Assembly (NCBI GenBank): GCA_937901015.1
Contig: CALCGQ010000351.1
Span: 1-32,090, forward strand
Length of the DNA: 32,090 nucleotides
Direction of reading: 5' to 3'
DNA from: an uncultured Bacteroidota bacterium
Lineage (GTDB): Bacteria; Bacteroidota; Bacteroidia; Bacteroidales; F082
This document shows, piece by piece, positions 25,267-32,090 of the stretch. A program made the translations under genes and the position numbers. Position 1 is the stretch's first letter; each line of letters begins with the position of its first letter. The notes under the pieces are model-generated. The model worked only from the letters and a program-made list of their open reading frames with translations, did no database searches and was not told the DNA's origin.

Positions 25267-25776
25267 TTATTCAGCAGGAGCCGGAGCAAGAGCCATACCA
25301 TCAAGTTCCTTATCGATATGGAACATGCCAGCTTTATCTGCACCAACAAGTTTAATTTTATCAAGAATTGTATTGAATAGGTTTTCTTCTTCCAATTGTT
25401 CAGTGATATACCATTGCAAAAAATTCATTGTTGTGTAGTCCTTTTCAGTAATTGCTACTTCGTAGAGATTATTGATTGATTCAGTAATATACTCTTCATG
25501 TTCCATTACTTTTTCAAATACATCCAATAATGATTCAAAATCATGTGTAGGCTCTTCAATATTCATTAACTGAGCTTTACCGCCTCTTTCATTCACAAAA
25601 TGCACTAATTTCATCATATGCATTCTTTCTTCATCCGCATGCTCGTATAAAAACTTTGATGCTCCAGGATAGCCATTAACCTCACACCAAATAGCCATTG
25701 CTAGATATAGACGTGATGAATATTCTTCCTTTTTTATTTGCTCGTTTATAGCTGATTGTACATTTAACTTGATCAT
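25267..25776 (-). CDS. ftnA: Ferritin (FtnA-type)
   Basis: 169 residues from the ATG at 25776; a longer upstream frame would start inside the promoter. It is a non-haem ferritin that oxidises Fe(II) and stores iron in a 24-subunit shell. All ferroxidase ligands occur at exactly the E. coli FtnA positions: Glu17, Glu50, His53, Glu94, Gln127 and Glu130, with Tyr24. The C-terminus is a short Ala/Pro-rich tail (MALAPAPAE). The gene has a well-formed promoter of its own directly behind the atpG terminator and forms a single-gene unit. Confidence 0.95.
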   Translation of the reverse strand: MIKLNVQSAINEQIKKEEYSSRLYLAMAIWCEVNGYPGASKFLYEHADEERMHMMKLVHFVNERGGKAQLMNIEEPTHDFESLLDVFEKVMEHEEYITESINNLYEVAITEKDYTTMNFLQWYITEQLEEENLFNTILDKIKLVGADKAGMFHIDKELDGMALAPAPAE

Positions 25777-25789
25777 AGTATTTTTTTTA

Positions 25790-25820
25790 CAAAGATATGT
25801 AATATGGGTATACCTACAAA
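25790..25820 (-). promoter_or_regulatory. Consensus Bacteroidota promoter of the ferritin gene
   Basis: On the minus strand TTTG (25820-25817), exactly 19 nt, then TATCTTTG (25797-25790): a full match to TTTG-N19-TAnnTTTG. The leader is very short, since the ATG is at 25776. Confidence 0.8.
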
Positions 25821-25821
25821 A

Positions 25822-25851
25822 CAAAAAAACGCAGAACCATAAGATCCTGCG
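25822..25851 (-). terminator. Intrinsic terminator of the atp operon
   Basis: On the minus strand CGCAGGA pairs with TTCTGCG (one mismatch) around an 8-nt loop, followed by a run of T residues (A-run 25823-25829 on the plus strand). It lies 24 nt after the atpG stop. Confidence 0.78.
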
Positions 25852-25874
25852 CCCACTAATATATAGATATTAAT

Positions 25875-26759
25875 TTAGTTATTCAATGCTTCAGCACCAC
25901 CAACAATTTCTAAAATTTCATTTGTAATTGATGCCTGACGTACTTTATTGTATGTCTGTTTAAGGTCTTTAAGCATTTCATCAGCATTTTCAGTTGCCTG
26001 ATGCATTGCTGTCATCCTTGCTCCATGTTCTGATGCAAAGCTGTCGAGTAATGCTTTGTAAAGCTGAACCTTAATTGCTTTGGGAACCAATGCTTCAAGA
26101 ATATCTTCTTTATTGGGTTCGAAAATGTAGTTAGCTATAGATTCATCTTTATCCTCTTCATTATCGTTTTCAACGATAGGTAAAAATTGTTCTTCCTGAA
26201 GTAATTGTACAGCAGCGTTTTTAAATTGGTTGTAGATAAGAATAATCTTGTCAAATTTCTTATCAACAAAATTCTGCATTAATTCTTCCGCGATGGGAAC
26301 AGTGTTTTCAAAACTTAAATGATCAAATATTTCAGCATTTATTTCCAATGGCTTGTAGCCTGCTGATATTAATCCGTCAGCTCCCTTTTTACCCAGGCAC
26401 ATTAAGCTAACATTGCCTTTGTTCATTTGCTCACTATACTTATGGTTTATAAGGTTTACTGCACTTTTTACAACATTTGCATTAAATGCACCACATAATC
26501 CACGATTTGACGTGATTGTGATAATTAAAACTTTATGATCACCACGATCAGCCCCAAATTTACCTTCATCAGAACCATCTAAATCCGCAGTAAGGTTCTG
26601 CATAATACTTTGCAGTTTTTGAGCATAAGGGCGCATATTTTGAATAGCGTTCTGTGCTCTTCTCAACTTAGATGCAGCAACCATTTTCATGGCACTGGTA
26701 ATCTGACGTGTAGAGTTAACAGAGTTTATTCGTATACGTACTTCCTTAAGGTTGGCCAT
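25875..26759 (-). CDS. atpG: ATP synthase F1 subunit gamma
   Basis: A 294-residue central rotor stalk. The N-terminal coiled-coil helix begins NLKEVRIRINSVNSTRQITSAMKMVAASKLRRAQ. The middle carries ITSNRGLCGAFNANVVK, and the C-terminal helix carries SEHGARMTAMHQATENADEMLKDL, all family signatures. It is the last gene of the operon, 2 nt after atpA, and is followed by a terminator. In Bacteroidota the beta and epsilon genes usually lie elsewhere, as here. Confidence 0.97.
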   Translation of the reverse strand: MANLKEVRIRINSVNSTRQITSAMKMVAASKLRRAQNAIQNMRPYAQKLQSIMQNLTADLDGSDEGKFGADRGDHKVLIITITSNRGLCGAFNANVVKSAVNLINHKYSEQMNKGNVSLMCLGKKGADGLISAGYKPLEINAEIFDHLSFENTVPIAEELMQNFVDKKFDKIILIYNQFKNAAVQLLQEEQFLPIVENDNEEDKDESIANYIFEPNKEDILEALVPKAIKVQLYKALLDSFASEHGARMTAMHQATENADEMLKDLKQTYNKVRQASITNEILEIVGGAEALNN

Positions 26760-26761
26760 AA

Positions 26762-28354
26762 TTAGTCAGTTTTTTCTTCGAATTGACGACTTACTTCAGC
26801 AGCAGCTTTTTTAAGTGCATCAATTAATTCGTCGGTATATTTCCCTTGTCCAAGTTGTGTAATAACATCTTTCTGATGAGTATCTAAATGATGTAGAAAT
26901 GCATCTTGGAAGTCGATGATTTTATTAACAGGTACTTTTGAAAGAAGGTTTTGAGAACCACAGAAAATAATTGCAACCTGTTCTCCTACAGTTAGTGGTG
27001 AATACTGAGGTTGTTTAAGGATTTCAACGTTACGTTTTCCTTTTTCAAGTACAGACATTGTTGCAGCATCAAGGTCTGATCCAAACTTGGCAAAAGCTTC
27101 CAGTTCACGAAACTGAGCTTGGTCAAGTTTAAGTGTACCAGCTACTTTTTTCATTGATTTTATCTGCGCATTACCACCAACACGTGATACTGAAATACCT
27201 ACGTTAATAGCCGGACGAATACCTGAGTTGAACAAGTCATTTTCAAGGAATATCTGTCCGTCAGTAATTGAAATAACATTTGTTGGAATATATGCACTTA
27301 CATCACCAGCTTGAGTTTCAATAATTGGAAGAGCTGTTAATGATCCACCACCTTTGATCATTCCTTTGATACTCTCAGGAATGTCATTCATCTGGTTTGC
27401 AATTTTATCAGAGTTAATAACTTTCGCTGCTCTTTCAAGTAATCTTGAGTGTAAATAAAATACATCACCAGGATATGCTTCACGTCCCGGTGGGCGACGA
27501 AGTAGTAATGAAACTTCGCGATAAGCAACAGCTTGTTTACTTAAATCATCATATACAACGAGTGCAGGATGACCAGTATCACGGAAGAATTCACCAATAG
27601 CAGCTCCTGCAAATGGAGCATAAAATTGTAGTGCTGCTGGATCAGATGCTGAAGCCATTACAATTGTAGTGTAGGCCATGGCACCATTTTCTTCGAGTAT
27701 TTGTTGAATATTAGCAATGGTTGATCCCTTTTGCCCTGATGCAACATATATACAATAAACAGGTTCTCCTTTTTCGTAAAATTCTTTTTGATTTATGATT
27801 GTGTCGATGGCAATGGCAGTTTTACCAGTCTGACGGTCACCAATAATAAGCTCACGCTGTCCACGTCCAATTGGAATCATAGCATCGATAGCCTTAATAC
27901 CCGTTTGAAGAGGTTCATTCACAGGCTGACGATAAATTACGCCAGGAGCTTTACGCTCTAATGGCATTTCATAAGTCTTACCTTCAATTGCACCTTTTCC
28001 GTCAATGGGTTCTCCCAATGTGTTAACAACACGACCGAGCATTCCTTCACCAACGTTTAGAGATGCAATACGCTTTGTACGTTTTACACTGTCACCTTCA
28101 TTTATATCACCTGCTTCACCAAGTAGTACAATACCAACGTTATCTTCTTCAAGGTTTAGTACGATACCCATTAGTCCAGTTTTTTCAAACTCCACTAACT
28201 CACCCGACTCAACATTTGTTAAGCCATAAACACGGGCGATACCATCACCAATTTGTAATACCGATCCTACTTCTTCTAGTACTGCTTCTGTTTCGTAGCC
28301 TGCTAGTTCTCTTCGAAGAATTGCTGATACTTCAGCCGGTTTAATGTCTGCCAT
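26762..28354 (-). CDS. atpA: ATP synthase F1 subunit alpha
   Basis: A 530-residue non-catalytic nucleotide-binding subunit of the F1 ring. The N-terminal barrel has [21 protein letters not shown], the P-loop [11 protein letters not shown] follows at about residues 170-180, and the alpha-specific [30 protein letters not shown]-type block and [14 protein letters not shown] follow. Length is slightly above the usual 500-515 because of the C-terminal domain. It sits between atpH (21 nt) and atpG (2 nt). Confidence 0.98.
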   Translation of the reverse strand: MADIKPAEVSAILRRELAGYETEAVLEEVGSVLQIGDGIARVYGLTNVESGELVEFEKTGLMGIVLNLEEDNVGIVLLGEAGDINEGDSVKRTKRIASLNVGEGMLGRVVNTLGEPIDGKGAIEGKTYEMPLERKAPGVIYRQPVNEPLQTGIKAIDAMIPIGRGQRELIIGDRQTGKTAIAIDTIINQKEFYEKGEPVYCIYVASGQKGSTIANIQQILEENGAMAYTTIVMASASDPAALQFYAPFAGAAIGEFFRDTGHPALVVYDDLSKQAVAYREVSLLLRRPPGREAYPGDVFYLHSRLLERAAKVINSDKIANQMNDIPESIKGMIKGGGSLTALPIIETQAGDVSAYIPTNVISITDGQIFLENDLFNSGIRPAINVGISVSRVGGNAQIKSMKKVAGTLKLDQAQFRELEAFAKFGSDLDAATMSVLEKGKRNVEILKQPQYSPLTVGEQVAIIFCGSQNLLSKVPVNKIIDFQDAFLHHLDTHQKDVITQLGQGKYTDELIDALKKAAAEVSRQFEEKTD

Positions 28355-28375
28355 ACGACGTAATTTTTTACTGTG

Positions 28376-28933
28376 TTAAAATTGTATTTCGTACAGGTTT
28401 TCTGAAAAACCCTTTTTTAACTTATTCAATTGATTAATAATACTTGCATCATACTGATAATCCTGAAAATTAACAACGAATCCACCAATGAGATCTTCCT
28501 TTATATTTTCAGTTAATTCAATATTCATTTTTGTAGCTTCCTTAAGCTTCTCGATAAGGGAGGCTGTAATCTTACTATCAGCTTTTTGAGCTGTAGTAAT
28601 TGTAACAGGTAGTATGTTTTTGTATTCCATGTAAATGTCGTTAAACGCATCACATATATGTGGAATAAATTTTTCTCTACCTTTATTTGTGATTAATTGG
28701 AAAAACTTCATCGACAATTTCTGAAGATTTGACTCAAAAATGCTTGTCAGGATTTTGTTTTTCTTATAAGTATCAATCACAGGGTTTGCAATTATTACTC
28801 TAAGGTCACGATTTTCGGAAAACACTTTTCCAACTAACTCTAGGTCTGCATCTACTTTATCAAGTATCTTCATTTCCTCGGCTAGGTCGAACAATGCTGT
28901 CGCATAACGCTTTGATAATAATTTAATTCTCAT
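28376..28933 (-). CDS. atpH: ATP synthase F1 subunit delta
   Basis: A 185-residue peripheral stalk subunit linking F1 to the b subunits (OSCP). The N-terminal helical bundle opens KLLSKRYATALFDLAEEMKILDKVDADLELV, and the C-terminal region shows the signature IELTENIKEDLIGGFVVNFQDYQYDASI. It is less conserved than its neighbours, but position and motif settle the call. It lies 8 nt after atpF. Confidence 0.95.
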   Translation of the reverse strand: MRIKLLSKRYATALFDLAEEMKILDKVDADLELVGKVFSENRDLRVIIANPVIDTYKKNKILTSIFESNLQKLSMKFFQLITNKGREKFIPHICDAFNDIYMEYKNILPVTITTAQKADSKITASLIEKLKEATKMNIELTENIKEDLIGGFVVNFQDYQYDASIINQLNKLKKGFSENLYEIQF

Positions 28934-28941
28934 ACCTTAAA

Positions 28942-29436
28942 CTAGTTTAAGCTGGTTTCCTTTAGTAGCTTTTCTGCGTAAGCAGTTTGTTGCTTTTTAT
29001 CTTTAAGTTCTTCACGTAAAATCTTTTCAGCAATTTCAATGGAGTAGGTTGCAATTGTATTTTTAATTTCAACTATTGCTGCTTTCTTCTCACTTTCAAT
29101 TCTCTCTCTAGCACCCTCAACAATTTTGTCAGCTGCCACCTGAGCTTTACCCTTGGCTGCATCGATCATCTTCTCTCTTAAAGCACGAGCTTCCTTTAGA
29201 ATAGAATCTCTTTCATCCTTGGCTTCTTTAATCAATTCTTCATTACCAAGTTTTAAGCTTTCCATGGCTTCACGAGCCTTTTCAGCTGATTCTAATGCTT
29301 CCTCGATTGATTTTTCTCTTTCCGCAAGAGCAATAATAATTGCTGGCCATGCAAATTTGGCTAGTATCCATAATAGAATACCAAACGCAAGGGTCATCCA
29401 AATTACAAGTCCAAATCCAGGATTTATTAATGACAT
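28942..29436 (-). CDS. atpF: ATP synthase Fo subunit b
   Basis: A 164-residue peripheral stalk subunit. One N-terminal membrane helix (FGLVIWMTLAFGILLWILAKFAWPAI) precedes a long charged coiled coil (AEREKSIEEALESAEKAREAMESL and on to about residue 140). The family's usual length is 155-170. There are 97 nt between it and atpE, unusually long for this operon, and they hold a terminator-like hairpin. Its translation start is ATG at 29436. Confidence 0.96.
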   Translation of the reverse strand: MSLINPGFGLVIWMTLAFGILLWILAKFAWPAIIIALAEREKSIEEALESAEKAREAMESLKLGNEELIKEAKDERDSILKEARALREKMIDAAKGKAQVAADKIVEGARERIESEKKAAIVEIKNTIATYSIEIAEKILREELKDKKQQTAYAEKLLKETSLN

Positions 29437-29472
29437 AGTTTATATTTTTTTCAGTTATTCAATTTCTTATCC

Positions 29473-29518
29473 AAAAAAAGTAACTGATATGATGCAGCCA
29501 ACCGCTACATCATATCAG
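29473..29518 (-). terminator. Terminator-like hairpin inside the atp operon, after atpE
   Basis: CTGATATGATG (29508-29518 on the minus strand) pairs perfectly with CATCATATCAG (29494-29484), an 11-bp stem with a 13-nt loop. TTAC and seven T residues follow. It lies 16 nt after the atpE stop and 37 nt before atpF, so it probably ends part of the transcription or marks an mRNA end behind atpE. Confidence 0.75.
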
Positions 29519-29533
29519 AATTGTCGTTGTTGT

Positions 29534-29812
<279 letters not shown>

Positions 29813-29833
29813 TTAATAATGGATAAAATTCAA

Positions 29834-30958
29834 TTAATGATGAGCCTCCTCAGTTGCCATACCGAAGTAAAGAGCAGAAAGAAGCGTAAATACATAAGCT
29901 TGAATGAATGCTACCAATAGTTCAAGAACGTCCATAAAAATGGCAAATCCAACAGAAACAACAGCAACACCGTAACCAGCTCCAGCTGCAATTTCGCCAA
30001 AGATGAAAATCAAGCTGATAAAACCAAGTATGATAATGTGACCTGCACTTATGTTTGCAAATAAACGAACCATAAGAACAAATGGTTTTGTGAAAACTCC
30101 CATTAGCTCTACAAAAGGCATAAGTGGAACAGGTATCTTAAGCCACCATGGTACACCAGGGGCATTAACAATATGTAACCAGTAATTTTTATTTCCGCTA
30201 AAAGTTGTAATAATGAAGGTAAACATTGCAAGTACTCCGGTTACACCGATATTACCAGTTACGTTTGCTCCTCCCGGGAAGAATGGTACTAATCCCAACA
30301 AGTTATTTAACAGAATGAAAAAGAAAACCGTTAACAAGAACGGTAAGTATTTTTTATATTTTTTTTCTCCGATTGATGCTTTAGCAATATCATCACGAAC
30401 AAATATAATAATTGGTTCAAGAAATGATTGTAATCCTTTGGGAGCTTTTCCTTCTCTCTTTTTGTATGATCTCGCCACAGATGTGAACACAAGTATCATA
30501 ATAAACATGCTGAGAAAGATTGCAAGTACATTTTTAGTAAATGAGAAATCTAGAGTAGGTCTGATTTCTTCACCGTTAGCGCCTTTTCTGACTAGTTTGC
30601 CAGAATTCATATCATTATGTGATATAAAATATCCATTATGTTCTTTACCGTGGTGATAAACCGATGACATAAAGAAGTGGAATTTACCTTCGTCATACAG
30701 CATAATTGGCAGAGGAACAGCTATATGGGTGTGCCCGATGCTAATTATGTGCCATTCATAAGAATCGGTGATATGTTCAATGATCATTTCACCGGCTTTA
30801 AATTCTTCGTGTTCAACTTCTGTCTCCCAATTAGCGTCAGTTTTATCGGTTCCATGAGTGTCATGTTGTGCCGATAATTGATATGATGCTACAATAACAA
30901 AAATGGATATGATTGCTAAACGGGATATTGCCTCAAATCTGTGTAATATACTACTCAT
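29834..30958 (-). CDS. atpB: ATP synthase Fo subunit a
   Basis: A 374-residue membrane subunit forming the ion half-channels. The catalytic arginine lies in VLMVRLFANISAGHI (about 290-304), preceded by NLLGLVPFFPGG. Compared with the usual 240-270 residues it has an N-terminal extension of about 130 residues. The extension begins with a signal-peptide-like helix (ISRLAIISIFVIVASYQLSAQ) and contains a His-rich region (SVYHHGKEHNG). Such extended, processed a subunits are typical of Bacteroidota (from memory). It is the first gene of the operon. Confidence 0.95.
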   Translation of the reverse strand: MSSILHRFEAISRLAIISIFVIVASYQLSAQHDTHGTDKTDANWETEVEHEEFKAGEMIIEHITDSYEWHIISIGHTHIAVPLPIMLYDEGKFHFFMSSVYHHGKEHNGYFISHNDMNSGKLVRKGANGEEIRPTLDFSFTKNVLAIFLSMFIMILVFTSVARSYKKREGKAPKGLQSFLEPIIIFVRDDIAKASIGEKKYKKYLPFLLTVFFFILLNNLLGLVPFFPGGANVTGNIGVTGVLAMFTFIITTFSGNKNYWLHIVNAPGVPWWLKIPVPLMPFVELMGVFTKPFVLMVRLFANISAGHIIILGFISLIFIFGEIAAGAGYGVAVVSVGFAIFMDVLELLVAFIQAYVFTLLSALYFGMATEEAHH

Positions 30959-30973
30959 TTACAAAGGAATGTT

Positions 30974-30985
30974 GTTATGCATAAC
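30974..30985. promoter_or_regulatory. Perfect 12-bp palindrome in the atpB leader
   Basis: GTTATGCATAAC, 16 nt upstream of the atpB start. It could be an operator or chance; it is listed because it sits in the operon leader. Confidence 0.25.
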
Positions 30986-31002
30986 GCAGTTAAAATCGCG
31001 TG

Positions 31003-31033
31003 CAATTTTACGAATAATTACCGAATTAGAAAA
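31003..31033 (-). promoter_or_regulatory. Possible promoter of the atp operon
   Basis: On the minus strand TTTT (31033-31030), 19 nt, then TAAAATTG (31010-31003), each one mismatch from TTTG and TAnnTTTG. It lies 45 nt upstream of atpB. Confidence 0.35.
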
Positions 31034-31240
31034 ACGATTTCATAATTAATTTACTCAGTGAATTTTAACCATGTCCACAGACCTTTGTGTAGAAGGATTC
31101 TAAATAAAATTCTGAATGATTTTTTTATTCATAAAATGCTTAATTTCACAGCAAAGCATTAAGTTCTAACAAAACTACCCAGCTTGAGGAGTTCAATATT
31201 TATTAAGAATACTTTAAGTAGGGTATTAAAACATACTACT

Positions 31241-31735
31241 ATGAAAACTATACTCTCTTCAATTTTATTAAGTATCGTAATAATATTTACGTCATGTGAT
31301 CTTCAAAATGAGAAAAAATGTCAAGAGGAAAAAGAAGCTATTGAGAACCTTCTCGAGAATTATATTATCGCAAATGAAAATCAGGATTTACAGTTAATTG
31401 AAGCCATTTGGGCATCCGATGATGATATTGTGCTTTATGGAACAGATTCAGATGAAAGGGTAGTTGGATGGGCTAATATAAGGTCAGGAATTAAAGAGCA
31501 ATTTGGTTTTATTTCGGATACCTACATATCTGCATCAAATCAATTTATCAAGTTAAATTGTACCGGAAATACTGCATGGTTTGCTGAAACTCTGAACTAT
31601 AACTATATGTACAAAGGAGTTGCCCATAGCTATGAAGGAATGAGGTTTACCGGTGTTGTTGCAAAGATTGACGACGACTGGAGACTTGTACAAACTCATC
31701 TCTCACTTCCAGCCTCGGTTGGAGTTGGGGATTAG
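31241..31735 (+). CDS. SnoaL/NTF2-like lipoprotein
   Basis: 164 residues from the ATG at 31241, chosen because it opens a lipoprotein signal (MKTILSSILLSIVIIFTSC, lipobox cysteine at 19). The mature part is a single SnoaL-like/DUF4440-type fold. A helical start (EAIENLLENYIIANENQDLQLIEAIWASDD) precedes strands with VGWANIRSGIKEQF, NTAWFAETLNYNY and MRFTGVVAKIDDDWRLVQTHLSLP. These domains are pocket folds with many roles, and none can be assigned here. It is transcribed divergently from the atp operon. Confidence 0.8.
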   Translation: MKTILSSILLSIVIIFTSCDLQNEKKCQEEKEAIENLLENYIIANENQDLQLIEAIWASDDDIVLYGTDSDERVVGWANIRSGIKEQFGFISDTYISASNQFIKLNCTGNTAWFAETLNYNYMYKGVAHSYEGMRFTGVVAKIDDDWRLVQTHLSLPASVGVGD

Positions 31736-31761
31736 ATGATGAACGGTTTTTTGTGACGGAT

Positions 31762-31817
31762 GACCGGAGATGGAAGACCGAAGACCGGAGATCGAAGACG
31801 GAAGACCAGAGACCGAA
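31762..31817 (+). repeat. Tandem heptanucleotide repeat (GACCGAA-like, 8 units)
   Basis: Eight uninterrupted 7-bp units of consensus GACCGAA, read as GACCGGA, GATGGAA, GACCGAA, GACCGGA, GATCGAA, GACGGAA, GACCAGA, GACCGAA. A further imperfect unit precedes them. It starts 27 nt after the lipoprotein stop. No coding use is apparent. Confidence 0.85.
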
Positions 31818-32070
31818 TTTCAATACTATGTTATCCAGTGTATCTCCAATGCATAGAGGTTTAGTTTAAATTTTCAATTAACGTATTACTTATCACTTAA
31901 CCACAAAGTCTAATATCCAAACATGGAAGAAAGGCTATTATACCCTTATTTCCATAAACTACTCACTTATTTCAGAAAACATTTTTCACAGTAAGGGTAA
32001 AAAGCTAGTTGTTTGTCTTATTTGTATAAGTATTTGCTAACAAGCAACTTTTGTCTTAATACCATAACCC
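31818..32070. other. Intergenic stretch with no recognisable gene
   Basis: Together with the heptamer array this makes a gap of 335 nt between genes. I see only an inverted pair TACCCTTA and TAAGGGTA about 50 nt apart, and AT-rich sequence before the last ATG. There is no tRNA-like fold and no convincing open frame. Confidence 0.5.
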
Positions 32071-32090
32071 ATGAATAAGATTTACAAAGT
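32071..32090 (+). CDS. Possible start of a gene cut by the window end
   Basis: ATG at 32071 opens MNKIYK and runs off the edge. Only six full codons are visible, so neither the product nor even its reality can be judged; it is listed because the Lys-rich start resembles the beginning of an exported protein. Confidence 0.3.

Noticed and set aside
28005-28344. Two overlapping plus-strand frames inside atpA
   Set aside because: Low-complexity Ser/Leu-rich translations antisense to atpA.
30959-31240. tRNA or small RNA gene upstream of the atp operon
   Set aside because: No cloverleaf or strong stem-loop with a terminator was seen.
31762-31817. Coding tandem repeat
   Set aside because: Seven-base units shift frame, and no open frame spans the array with a start signal.

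Overview
The window looks like chromosomal DNA of an AT-rich Bacteroidota, probably a Bacteroidales/Marinilabiliales-type marine or sediment organism (inferred). Support comes from TAnnTTTG-type promoters, an F-type ATP synthase operon ordered atpB-E-F-H-A-G without atpD/atpC, an S46 dipeptidyl-peptidase, a TonB-dependent receptor, and weak Shine-Dalgarno sequences. No phage, transposase, CRISPR array, rRNA or tRNA was seen.

Layout. 1-3883 (minus): a run reading NDH-2, EanB-like multi-rhodanese sulfurtransferase, EgtD/EanA-like histidine methyltransferase, then a DUF427 protein cut by the window edge. The methyltransferase plus rhodanese pair matches the anaerobic, oxygen-independent ergothioneine pathway, and the catalytic residues are present at the expected spacing. 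This is the most notable system here. 3939-8068 (minus): S46 peptidase and mannose-1-phosphate guanylyltransferase in one unit, then a SprT-like metalloprotein. 8164-12304 (plus): a small outer-membrane protein and a TonB-dependent receptor, with a small lipoprotein convergent to them by overlapping stop codons. 12504-12533: a perfect 30-bp palindrome. 12683-14711 (plus): MlaE-type permease, MlaF-type ATPase and CvpA. 14780-17790 (minus): phosphoglycerate kinase and a double-domain peptide ABC ATPase. 17868-20875 (plus): PRPP synthetase, ribosomal protein L25/CTC, peptidyl-tRNA hydrolase, and an orphan response regulator.

20887-25776 is housekeeping genes spaced by repeats. It holds glycyl-tRNA synthetase, a zinc-ribbon protein bracketed by two related inverted repeats, ornithine carbamoyltransferase, a GxxExxY-family protein bracketed by direct and inverted copies of a 34-bp repeat, a cysteine-rich DUF3109 protein, a cluster of four hairpins, and ferritin with a textbook Bacteroidota promoter. 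25875-30958 (minus) is the ATP synthase operon with a terminator-like hairpin just after atpE. 31241-31735 is a SnoaL/NTF2-like lipoprotein, followed by a heptanucleotide tandem repeat and the first codons of another gene.

Most of the window is core metabolism. The accessory interest lies in the ergothioneine-type operon and in the intergenic repeats, particularly the GxxExxY cassette.
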